In this document: positions 6,429 through 12,734 of the stretch, piece after piece
Layout: every line of letters begins with the position of its first letter
Position numbering within the stretch: position 1 is the stretch's first letter
Source of the DNA: JANXQE01 sp035651635
Lineage (GTDB): Bacteria; Verrucomicrobiota; Verrucomicrobiia; Limisphaerales; UBA8199
Direction: 5' to 3'
Assembly: GCA_035651635.1 (NCBI GenBank)
Contig: DASRFK010000041.1
Span: 1-12,734, forward strand
Length of the DNA: 12,734 nucleotides
Translations under genes and position numbers: made by a program
Notes under the pieces: generated by a model
The model's input: only the letters and a program-made list of their open reading frames with translations
The model's database searches: none
What the model was told of the DNA's origin: nothing

Positions 6429-7730
6429 GTGAACGAATCGGAAACACCCAGAAGAGTTTTGTTGGTTGACGACGACCCAGTTGCAATGCGCATTTATCGC
6501 GATGGCCTGGCCCGGCGCGGATTCGCCGTCACCACGGCCGCGGACGGCCTGCTGGCCCTCAAAGAATTGCGCACCAGCCCTCCTGAAGTCGTTGTGCTGG
6601 ACTTGATGATGCCGAAGCTATCGGGGGTCGAAGTGCTGAAATTTGTGCGCAGCCAGCCGGAGTTGCAGTCGCTGCCGGTGATCGTGCTTTCCAATGCCTA
6701 CATGGACAGCCTGGCCAAGGACGCATCCAGGATGGACGTGCAAAAGGCATTGCTGAAGATCAAATGCAATGCGGACTCTTTGGCGGCGGCCATCCGAGAG
6801 GTGCTTGCCGGCCGCTCGGTCAGCGGGGGGATCGACCAACTGCTGGCGGTACCGAGCGATCCGCCTCCCCCCAAAACCGCGCCGGTGAAGGTTGCGCCGC
6901 CCGTTCCGCGCGTCCGCGAGCCACTTCCACCAGCCGCGGCTGTACCCCCGCCGCACATGGATCAAAGCCCGGCGCCGTTGACTCCGGCGGGGCTGGACAC
7001 CAAAGAAGTGGCGCGCCAGGAGCTCGGGGTGTGCTCGCAGCGAATCGGACGGCAACTGCGGGAGTGTCTGGATTTGTTTACTCAGGCCCGCGAGCCGCTT
7101 GAACGCAGGCTGCGCCTGGAAGACCTGTACCGCAAAGTTCATTTTCTGACGGGTCTCGCCGCCTTGGCCGATTATCCAGGCCTGGCTCAAATGGCCAGTG
7201 CTTTTGAAGCGATGGTATTTGGGCTGATGGACAAGCTGCCCCAGCCGCAACCGTCAATGGAACTGACGACCGCTCAGGCAGTGGCATTTTTGCAGCAGCT
7301 GCTGCAGCAGCCCGCGGCGTTGCCGGCCGGCATTCATCACACGCCGGCCATTCTGGTAGTCGACGACGATCGGCTCTCCGCGCGCTTGGTGGTCACCGCT
7401 TTGCGCAACGCGCAATTGCAGGCGCGCGGCACCGAGAGCCCGGAGTTGGCCTTGCAATGGTTAAAGGAAAAATCCTATGACCTGGTGTTACTGGACATCG
7501 AAATGCCGGGGATGAACGGGTTTGAGGTGTGCCAGCGAATTCGCCAGTTGCCCGGCTACGACAAAACGCCTGTCATTTATGTCACCTTCCATTCGGATTT
7601 TGAGACGCATTCGAAATCCGAGCTGAGCGGGGGAAACGATCTGATCTCGAAACCGATCGTGCCAACCGAGCTGGCGGTTAAAGCACTGATGCACTTGCTC
7701 AAGAGCCGCCTGGCTAAGCCGGCTGGGTGA
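6429..7730 (+). CDS. REC-Hpt-REC two-component signalling protein
   Basis: Phosphorelay protein with no DNA-binding or enzymatic output domain, expected in the cytoplasm. From the GTG at 6429 it has 433 residues. The first receiver domain (about 9-127) has acid pocket D14-D16, phospho-acceptor D58 in VLDLMMP and S88 in VIVLS; the conserved Lys is K110 or K112, not followed by Pro. A proline-rich linker spans about 143-185. An all-helical part (about 190-295) contains H238-F-L-T-G and a later Leu/Glu pattern like an Hpt domain. The second receiver (about 306-430) has D312-D314, phospho-acceptor D356 in LLDIEMP, T386 and K408 in SKP. An upstream in-frame GTG at 6363 would overlap galE by 43 bp; I prefer 6429, just before the receiver fold. 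The partner kinase is not in the window. The 3' end overlaps the convergent RND gene by 17 bp. Confidence 0.88.
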   Translation: MNESETPRRVLLVDDDPVAMRIYRDGLARRGFAVTTAADGLLALKELRTSPPEVVVLDLMMPKLSGVEVLKFVRSQPELQSLPVIVLSNAYMDSLAKDASRMDVQKALLKIKCNADSLAAAIREVLAGRSVSGGIDQLLAVPSDPPPPKTAPVKVAPPVPRVREPLPPAAAVPPPHMDQSPAPLTPAGLDTKEVARQELGVCSQRIGRQLRECLDLFTQAREPLERRLRLEDLYRKVHFLTGLAALADYPGLAQMASAFEAMVFGLMDKLPQPQPSMELTTAQAVAFLQQLLQQPAALPAGIHHTPAILVVDDDRLSARLVVTALRNAQLQARGTESPELALQWLKEKSYDLVLLDIEMPGMNGFEVCQRIRQLPGYDKTPVIYVTFHSDFETHSKSELSGGNDLISKPIVPTELAVKALMHLLKSRLAKPAG

Positions 7731-10700
7731 CGGGCGGAGCAAAGCGGCCGTAGCGCAGCGCCAACGTTGGCAGCACCAGCAAATTCAGCGCGGTGGAGGT
7801 CGCCAGGCCGCCCAGGATTACGATGGCCATCGGGCCTTCGATTTCACGCCCGGCCTCGCCGGTGCCAATTGCCAGAGGTAACAGCCCGAGCGCCGTTACG
7901 GTAGCCGTCATGATGATGGGCAGCAGGCGTTCGGATGCGCCGCGCAGGGCGGCTTCCGCACCCCAGGTCATGCCTTCCACAGTCACAAGATGCTCGAAGT
8001 GGGAGATCATCATGATGGAATTGCGGGTCGTAATGCCAAAGAGAGTTACAAAACCGACCAAAGATCCGATCGTAAGCGAATTCTGGTCCGGGCTCAGCCG
8101 GCTGCTCAGCCACACCGCCAGCACTCCACCGACGAGCGCGAAAGGGATATTGATCAGCACGAGCAATAGATTGCGCCAGGTATGAAAAACGATTGAGAGC
8201 AAAATGAGAATTCCCACCGCAGCAATGGCCGAATGCAGCAACAGTTCGCGTTGCGCTTTTTCCTTAGCCTGCGCTGCGCCGCTGAACACCACATACGTGC
8301 CAGGCGGTAAACTGACTTTTTGCGAGATTTGGCGCCTGGCTTCCTCGACGAATGAACTGACATCCCGCCCGCTGGTGGCGCAGGTAACAGTTTGCCGACG
8401 ACGCGCCCCTTCGTGCAGGATAGAGTAACGACCGCTGCTCAATTCAATATCGGCTAACTCGCGCAAGGGCATGCGCAAGCCCTGGCTGCTGCGCAGGAGC
8501 AATTGCCCGACATTCTCGGGATCGCGCCGGCTTTGCGGGTCAAGAATCACAGCGACATTAGCCACCTGGTTGCCACGATGGGTCTGCGCGACGACCGTTC
8601 CCTGATATGCTGTTTGGATCGCCTCGAGTACTTCGACCGGCCGGAAACCCAGTTGCGTCAGCCGTTCGGATCGCAAACTGATCATTAGCCTGGGGGTGCC
8701 CGGAGGCGCCTTGACCTGCACGTCCGCGTGTCCCGGGACACCGTTGAGCACCTTGGCCACTTCTTTAGCTTTGGCGTCCAGAACATCAAGATCGTCGCCA
8801 AAGACACTTACCACTACCGGCGCGGTCTCGCCGGAAATTGTCTCGCTCAGCCGATCGCCCAGGAAAGTCAGGACTTCGAATTGAAGGCCGGGAAACGAGG
8901 CCAGAAGCGCGCGAATGTCGTCGGCAATTTTTCCCTGGTCCAGGCCGGGAATGGCCTTGAGTTCGACGTGGAACTCACTTTGGCTGGGCGGCCACGTGTC
9001 CTCCCCTTGCTCGGCTCGCCCAACCTGCTGCTCGACACTGGCGATGTTGGGATTGCGCAAAAGTTGCTCGGAAACGCGAGTGCCGATGCGCATCATTTCC
9101 TGCAACGACGTCCCCGGGGCGGCTCCGACCTGGAGGACGAAATGCCCTTCCCGGAATTCCGGCAAGAAGCCGCCACCAAAGAACTGCATTCGCGTCGCGG
9201 CCAGAACGCAAATCACCAACACCAAGGCGATGACCGCCCGAGGCCAGCGCGAGACAAATCCCAACACGCGCAAATACCCTGCTTTCAACCAGCGTTGCAC
9301 GCGGGGCTCACTGGCGTGTTTGACCCCTTTGCCGAATAGGAGGTAGGCCAGCGCCGGCGTGACTGTCAAGGCAACCAGGAGCGAAGCCATGATGGCCAGG
9401 ATGTAGCTGAGGGCGAGTGGGGCAAAGAAGCTGCCCTGCAATCCCGTGAGTGTCAGGATTGGTACGAAGATCAAAGCGACAATAAAAGTGGCATAAACCA
9501 CCGCCCGCCGCACTTCGAGGGAAGCATCGAGGACGACTTGGAAAATCGACCGTCTGGGCCTGGCAGGCTCACCCGCGGAAGAGGGTGAGGCTTTCTCACG
9601 GGCCGCCTGGTGTTCGCGCAAGCGCCGGAAGATGTTTTCAACGTCAATGATCGAGTCATCCACCACTTCGCCGAGGGCAATCGCCAGGCCACCCAAGGTG
9701 ATGGTGTTCAGGGTAATTCCAAGCTTGTCCAAGGCAACGACCGCGGCCAATAACGATAGCGGGATGGCTGCCAGCGAGATGCAGGCGGTCCGTACGCTAC
9801 CAATCATCAAAAACAAGACCACTGCCACCAGGATACCGCCCAGCGACAACGAATGTCTCATATTCCGCAGAGCCGTTTCAATGAACGTGGCTGGTCGGTG
9901 GAGGCGGGAATAAACCGTGATGCCCTCGTGTTGGAACACCTGCTTCATGTCCTCCAAAGCAGCTTCCAGAGACCGCGTCACTTCCAGCGTGTTGGCGCCA
10001 TATTGACTCGCGGTGGACAGTAAAACTCCCGGACGTCCCATAATTACCGCATCCCCGAACTTGGGTTCAGCGCCTTCGACGACTTGCGCCACGTCCTTAA
10101 GCCGAACGCTGAAACCATTCGTATGGGCAATAACCACCTGGCCCAGGATTTGAGCCGTGAGTGCCTGGCCCTCGGTTTGAAGCGTGATTCGTTGATTGGC
10201 CGTGTCTACGAAACCAGCCCCCAAAACGCCCGTGGAGATGCGCGCCGCGGCCAGCACGTCCGATATAGCCTGGTCGTAGGCTACCAACCGCTCGGGGATG
10301 ACCTGAATCTGAAATTCCCGCACTTCGCCACCGAAGACAATGCAGCGCGCGACCCCGGGCACCGATAACATCCTCGGACGCAGCGTCCAATCGGCGAAGG
10401 TCCGCAATTGCATCGGAGTGAGTTTGTCGGACACCAACCCGACCTTCAGCAGGTCCATGGTGGAAGAGGTCAACGGGGACATTTGGGGCGTCTTGACGCT
10501 AGTGGGGAGTTCGCCGGCGGTTTCGGCAAGTTTCTCACTCAAGGTCTGGCGCGCGCGAAAAATATCCGACCCCTCTTTGAAAACAGCCGTGATCACCGAG
10601 AGACCTTGGATGGATTCCGAACGCAAGGATTCCATGTCGCCCAAGCCGTTGATCATCGTCTCAAGGGGTAAGGTAACCAAAAGCTCCACCTGCTCTGGCG

Positions 10701-10869
10701 CCAGCCCGGGGCATTCGGTCTGGATTACAACTTGTGGCTGAACGAAACTCGGGAACACGTCCATCTTTGCCGTCAGGACGTCGTGCACGCCGTAGCCCAG
10801 CAGCACCGCGGCGAGAATAATCACCACACCACGGTGTCGAAGAGAAAAATGAACTAGCGACTGCAGCAT
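7714..10869 (-). CDS. RND efflux transporter, CzcA/CusA-like (HME-type) inner-membrane pump
   Basis: Proton-driven inner-membrane pump of a tripartite efflux system. The 1051 residues match the RND length. It has a first membrane helix at about 14-31, a periplasmic porter domain ('FPSFVQPQVVIQTECPGL', as in CzcA/CusA), helices 2-6, a second periplasmic half and a C-terminal helix bundle ending 'LNLLVLPTLALRYGRF'. Helix 4 reads GEVVDDSIIDVEN (400-412): D404 and E411 align with CzcA D408 and E415, while the CzcA D402 position is Ala398, and E401, D405 and D409 are extra acids. The CusA E939 position appears to be R949 (TTRNS). It therefore belongs to a CzcA-like branch whose substrate I cannot assign to a metal. 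It lies 9 bp after the membrane-fusion gene; AAGAG (10880-10876) overlaps that gene's stop codon, suggesting coupled translation. Confidence 0.93.
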   Translation of the reverse strand: MLQSLVHFSLRHRGVVIILAAVLLGYGVHDVLTAKMDVFPSFVQPQVVIQTECPGLAPEQVELLVTLPLETMINGLGDMESLRSESIQGLSVITAVFKEGSDIFRARQTLSEKLAETAGELPTSVKTPQMSPLTSSTMDLLKVGLVSDKLTPMQLRTFADWTLRPRMLSVPGVARCIVFGGEVREFQIQVIPERLVAYDQAISDVLAAARISTGVLGAGFVDTANQRITLQTEGQALTAQILGQVVIAHTNGFSVRLKDVAQVVEGAEPKFGDAVIMGRPGVLLSTASQYGANTLEVTRSLEAALEDMKQVFQHEGITVYSRLHRPATFIETALRNMRHSLSLGGILVAVVLFLMIGSVRTACISLAAIPLSLLAAVVALDKLGITLNTITLGGLAIALGEVVDDSIIDVENIFRRLREHQAAREKASPSSAGEPARPRRSIFQVVLDASLEVRRAVVYATFIVALIFVPILTLTGLQGSFFAPLALSYILAIMASLLVALTVTPALAYLLFGKGVKHASEPRVQRWLKAGYLRVLGFVSRWPRAVIALVLVICVLAATRMQFFGGGFLPEFREGHFVLQVGAAPGTSLQEMMRIGTRVSEQLLRNPNIASVEQQVGRAEQGEDTWPPSQSEFHVELKAIPGLDQGKIADDIRALLASFPGLQFEVLTFLGDRLSETISGETAPVVVSVFGDDLDVLDAKAKEVAKVLNGVPGHADVQVKAPPGTPRLMISLRSERLTQLGFRPVEVLEAIQTAYQGTVVAQTHRGNQVANVAVILDPQSRRDPENVGQLLLRSSQGLRMPLRELADIELSSGRYSILHEGARRRQTVTCATSGRDVSSFVEEARRQISQKVSLPPGTYVVFSGAAQAKEKAQRELLLHSAIAAVGILILLSIVFHTWRNLLLVLINIPFALVGGVLAVWLSSRLSPDQNSLTIGSLVGFVTLFGITTRNSIMMISHFEHLVTVEGMTWGAEAALRGASERLLPIIMTATVTALGLLPLAIGTGEAGREIEGPMAIVILGGLATSTALNLLVLPTLALRYGRFAPPVTQPA

Positions 10870-10878
10870 GCTGGGCTC

Positions 10879-11880
10879 TTATTGCTCGCCGCCGCCCTGG
10901 CCTTTGAGCTCCTCAGAAAGCAGTTGCTGCGCCCCAACGGTGACCACCTTATCGTGAGGTTTAAGGCCTGTGCCAACGAACCAACCCTCCTCCATTGGAG
11001 TATCCAAAACGACGGATTGCCTTTGGAAGACATCGTCCGAGATTTGCAAGTAGACCCAGGTGCTGCCACCGAATCTTACAATTGCGCTCCGCGGCAGCAA
11101 AATGCCCGAACGCGCTTCGCCAGCCAGACTGAGATAGCCGGTGAGGGCCGCGCCGGGCACCAGTCGCAAAGGATTTGGGCTTACCAACAGTAAAAAACCT
11201 CGACCCTGCATTTGCGGATCCACCGCCGGCGCCGGTCCCAGCAACTGCGCCGGGAGTGGCTTGCTTTCGTCCCGCAGCGTAAACAGCCGGGCCTGTGTAA
11301 GCGGGTCGGACGGCGCCTCGCTGGCCGGAACGTCAAGCTCGACCAGGGCACTTTCCAGTAAACCGAGCGACTGCACAAACTCAGGTAAATCCTTGCGTTG
11401 GGCAATGGTGCTACCCCAGGCCGCGAGCAACCTCAAGCGGACTGATTGGGCTTGGGCCTGATCATGCACCGCCGTCGCCTGGGCGGCCTGGACCGAGCGC
11501 TCGGAAGCGTTGCTTTGGGCTGCCAACGTCTTCAACCGTTGCAATTCCGCTTGCGAGGCTTTTTCGGCAGCCTCGGCCGTAACCAACTCGGCAGTCAGAG
11601 CGGCCAGTCCCGAGGTGTCCATGACCCGCCCGTAGGCCTTGAGTTCCGGGCTGACTTGCGCCGCTTCCAGTGCCGTGGTTTGCAGACCCATTGTCTGCTG
11701 CAGATTGGTGTCGAGCGTGACGATGACTTCACCATTGGTCCCATGTTGCAGCTTGGCTTCGCCGCCCGTTTTTTCCGAAGCCGGTTCCTTCGGCGCTTCG
11801 TTTTTTTCCTCTTGTTTGCCGCACCCAACCAGCAGTGCCGCAAGGAACACCGCCATAAAACGCTCGTTATACCTCATCAT
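10879..11880 (-). CDS. RND efflux membrane-fusion (periplasmic adaptor) lipoprotein
   Basis: Periplasmic adaptor linking the RND pump to an outer-membrane channel, anchored in the inner membrane by lipidation. The 333-residue product starts with a lipoprotein signal peptide whose lipobox ends LLVGC, with C20 as the expected lipidated residue. A charged linker follows. A lipoyl/barrel half ('VSPELKAYGRVMDTS') precedes an Ala/Gln-rich helical hairpin (about 95-150) and a second barrel half ('VPGAALTGYLSLAGEARSGI', 'LPRSAIVRFGGSTWVYLQ'). The C-terminal part has 'LKPHDKVVTVGAQQLLSEEL'. It lacks the His- or Met-rich stretches expected of a metal-specific adaptor. The ATG at 11880 is chosen over an upstream ATG at 11955 because GGAG (11889-11886) lies 5 nt before it and the lipoprotein signal starts there. 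It is the first gene of the efflux operon and is followed 9 bp later by the pump. Confidence 0.92.
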   Translation of the reverse strand: MMRYNERFMAVFLAALLVGCGKQEEKNEAPKEPASEKTGGEAKLQHGTNGEVIVTLDTNLQQTMGLQTTALEAAQVSPELKAYGRVMDTSGLAALTAELVTAEAAEKASQAELQRLKTLAAQSNASERSVQAAQATAVHDQAQAQSVRLRLLAAWGSTIAQRKDLPEFVQSLGLLESALVELDVPASEAPSDPLTQARLFTLRDESKPLPAQLLGPAPAVDPQMQGRGFLLLVSPNPLRLVPGAALTGYLSLAGEARSGILLPRSAIVRFGGSTWVYLQISDDVFQRQSVVLDTPMEEGWFVGTGLKPHDKVVTVGAQQLLSEELKGQGGGEQ

Positions 11881-12084
11881 CGAGACTCCAGTTTCTGTGG
11901 CTGTGAGAAAGGAAGCAGAAAGCGCGCGCGCAGCGGGCGTGCGCCAGGACCTCAAAAGGCGCCTCCCATGCTCTCATGCAGCTTGCGATGCTAAGTTTGG
12001 TTGGCTGACCGGAACAGTTGTCATGTGGTTTGGCGCCGACCCACTGCCAATGAACTCCTTATGCCTTGAAACCCTCCTTTGCGC

Positions 12085-12151
12085 AATGCCCAATCGGCCA
12101 GTCCTGACGACCAGATTCCCCTGTGGGGGAGACATGGGCCGAATGGGCATT
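12085..12151. promoter_or_regulatory. 67-nt imperfect inverted repeat with inner hairpin
   Basis: AATGCCCAATCGGCC (12085-12099) is inverted at 12137-12151 as GGCCGAATGGGCATT: 14 of 15 pairs, with one A/A mismatch. The 37-nt centre contains its own hairpin TCCCC-TGTG-GGGGA (12117-12130). If the efflux operon starts near 12245, the element lies in its 5' leader, about 205 nt before the adaptor start. It might be a regulatory RNA fold, a large operator or a short mobile repeat. No T-run adjoins it. I recognise no riboswitch class. Confidence 0.45.
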
Positions 12152-12251
12152 ACCCAAACGACAGCATCGGCACCCAAATACTCTGCCAGTTCTCATTACG
12201 GCCCTGGTCATTTTTTGCTGCACCCTGTTCAATTTTTGATTAGATGTAATT

Positions 12252-12279
12252 CTTATATATACCACTTTAATTCTGTTGA
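12252..12279 (-). promoter_or_regulatory. Candidate promoter of the efflux operon
   Basis: On the minus strand TCAACA (12279-12274) is followed after 16 nt by TATAAG (12257-12252). The -10 matches five of six bases, the -35 four of six. A start near 12245 would give a leader of about 365 nt. The neighbouring TATATA gives alternative -10 registers. Confidence 0.35.
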
Positions 12280-12303
12280 CTAATATGTTTCGGCGAATAG
12301 ATT
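12276..12303 (+). promoter_or_regulatory. Sigma70-type promoter of the prepilin-like gene
   Basis: TTGACT (12276-12281) and TAGATT (12298-12303) are separated by 16 bp. The -35 matches five of six consensus bases and the -10 four of six. The start would fall near 12310, leaving a leader of about 158 nt. The -35 overlaps that of the opposite-strand candidate. Confidence 0.5.
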
Positions 12304-12309
12304 TTCTCT

Positions 12310-12405
12310 ATGAACAAAAAGCAGCGGGCCAAAACGGGCTCTTGGTCATGGCCCGGCCCGAAGCTCAATGCTCCTGATGCTCAGGAGTATCCATCCACTC
12401 AGTGA
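12310..12405 (+). CDS. Possible 31-residue leader peptide
   Basis: An ATG at 12310 falls almost at the predicted transcript start and opens a 31-codon frame ending in TGA at 12403-12405. The peptide begins MNKKQRAKTG and is basic and Trp/Pro-containing. No ribosome site precedes it, so translation would have to be leaderless. It covers both hairpins of the leader. No homologue is known to me; it may simply be a chance frame. Confidence 0.2.
   Translation: MNKKQRAKTGSWSWPGPKLNAPDAQEYPSTQ
12325..12360 (+). promoter_or_regulatory. Leader hairpin 1 of the prepilin-like gene
   Basis: CGGGC at 12325-12329 and again at 12335-12339 can pair in order with GCCCG at 12356-12360 and 12351-12355. This gives a 10-bp helix with a 5-nt bulge and an 11-nt loop. 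An alternative register pairs 12325-12330 with 12350-12355, so the element could switch folds. No T-run follows. Confidence 0.4.
12371..12387 (+). promoter_or_regulatory. Leader hairpin 2 (buries an AGGAG sequence)
   Basis: CTCCTGA (12371-12377) pairs perfectly with TCAGGAG (12381-12387) across a 3-nt loop. The right arm holds AGGAG, a strong Shine-Dalgarno-like sequence that the stem would hide. The nearest start downstream is a GTG at 12402 opening a frame of only 19 codons, so the site may not be used. Confidence 0.45.
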
Positions 12406-12467
12406 AAGAGCGCTTTTACCAGTTGCAGAAGGAATCATTTTCCCGGTTGCCGGCCCCCTGAAGAGCT

Positions 12468-12734
12468 ATGAAGAAACTCAATTCGCCCTCAAATACACAT
12501 CGGTTGCGTCATACGTGTGGCGCTTTTACTCTGATTGAACTGCTGGTAGTCATTGCGATCATCGCCATTTTGGCGGCCATGATCCTGCCGGCTCTCTCCC
12601 GGGCCAAGCAAAAGACCCAGGGCATCTACTGCCTCAACAACACCAAGCAAATGGCCTTGGCTTGGACCATGTATGCGGGAGACAACAGCGAGAAGCTGGT
12701 CTATAACCGGGATGGCACCGATGTTGGGTTGTCG
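12468..12734 (+). CDS. Prepilin-like (type II secretion pseudopilin-type) protein, 5' part
   Basis: Protein with a type IV pilin-like N-terminus, processed by a prepilin peptidase and anchored by its first helix. The first 89 codons are present and the gene runs off the window. The leader is basic (about residues 1-19). The signature is A19-F20-T-L-I-E24, with cleavage expected after A19 and the conserved Glu at +5 of the mature protein. A hydrophobic helix 'LLVVIAIIAILAAMILPAL' follows. The next part, RAKQK...CLNNTKQMALAW..YAGDN, is the standard start of the large pseudopilin-like families abundant in Verrucomicrobiota and Planctomycetota. Its role is unknown; such proteins are often numerous paralogues, not all of them pilus parts. 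GAAG at 12460-12463 is a weak ribosome site. It is transcribed away from the efflux operon. Confidence 0.93.
   Translation, partial: MKKLNSPSNTHRLRHTCGAFTLIELLVVIAIIAILAAMILPALSRAKQKTQGIYCLNNTKQMALAWTMYAGDNSEKLVYNRDGTDVGLS

Larger units (their letters stand above)
11881..12467. other. 587-bp non-coding region between divergent genes
   Basis: This gap separates the efflux operon (minus) from the prepilin-like gene (plus). From left to right it holds a GC-rich leader of the adaptor gene with its ribosome site, an imperfect inverted repeat (12085-12151), an AT-rich block (about 12210-12310) with promoter candidates in both directions, and a hairpin-containing plus-strand leader. Open frames of 60-70 codons on either strand have no family resemblance and no clear starts, so I do not call them. 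Confidence 0.6.

Noticed and set aside
5473..6486. 337-codon open frame on the minus strand across galE
   Set aside because: Antisense shadow of an unmistakable GalE; no recognisable motif in its translation.
8728..9339. 203-codon open frame on the plus strand inside the pump gene
   Set aside because: Antisense shadow of the RND gene; low-complexity basic composition without domain features.
12059..12265. 68-codon minus-strand frame upstream of the adaptor gene
   Set aside because: Runs through the inverted repeat, has an unnatural Cys/Arg-rich composition and no ribosome site.
12408..12531. Direct repeat GCGCTTTTAC on either side of the prepilin-like start
   Set aside because: Only 10 bases, one copy inside coding sequence; no structure or mobile-element context.

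Overview
The window looks like chromosomal DNA from a Verrucomicrobiota bacterium, most likely of the Pedosphaera/Limisphaerales (subdivision 3) type. This is an inference: the sequence is GC-rich, many genes have weak Shine-Dalgarno sites, and the right edge carries a prepilin-like protein (AFTLIELLVVIAIIAILAAM followed by 'RAKQK...CLNNTKQMALAW..YAGDN') of a kind very abundant in that group. No insertion sequence, CRISPR array, phage gene or classical defence system is visible.

Left part (1-4375): a tRNA-Arg(TCG) gene on the minus strand with its own likely promoter, then a short divergent FtsH-type membrane AAA+ zinc protease on the plus strand. This converges on a minus-strand nucleotide-sugar dehydrogenase (UDP-glucose 6-dehydrogenase family). 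A 306-bp divergent region rich in dyad symmetries separates that gene from a plus-strand HIT (HINT-like) nucleotide hydrolase.

Middle part (4376-7730): just after the HIT gene lies a structured intergenic element that reads best as a small minus-strand RNA (-10 box, 5' hairpin, linker, 3' hairpin with a T-run). Three closely spaced plus-strand genes follow, probably an operon: an unrecognised membrane-anchored protein (perhaps DUF4230-like), UDP-glucose 4-epimerase GalE, and a multidomain two-component protein REC-Hpt-REC with no output domain. GalE and the sugar dehydrogenase both act on UDP-sugars, so surface polysaccharide precursor supply is a plausible theme.

Right part (7714-12734): a two-gene minus-strand efflux operon, a lipoprotein membrane-fusion protein followed 9 bp later by an HME-type RND pump. 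The pump gene runs convergently into the response-regulator gene with a 17-bp overlap. No outer-membrane channel gene is present. A 587-bp non-coding region separates the operon from the prepilin-like gene. It holds an AT-rich block with overlapping divergent promoter candidates, a 67-nt imperfect inverted repeat in the presumed long 5' leader of the efflux operon, and two hairpins plus a 31-codon ORF in the presumed leader of the prepilin gene.

Most genes are ordinary housekeeping or envelope genes. The less explained signals are the structured intergenic elements at about 4388-4495 and 12085-12151, the hairpin leader at 12310-12405, and the output-less REC-Hpt-REC protein. I see no gene cluster that clearly amounts to a new multi-gene system.
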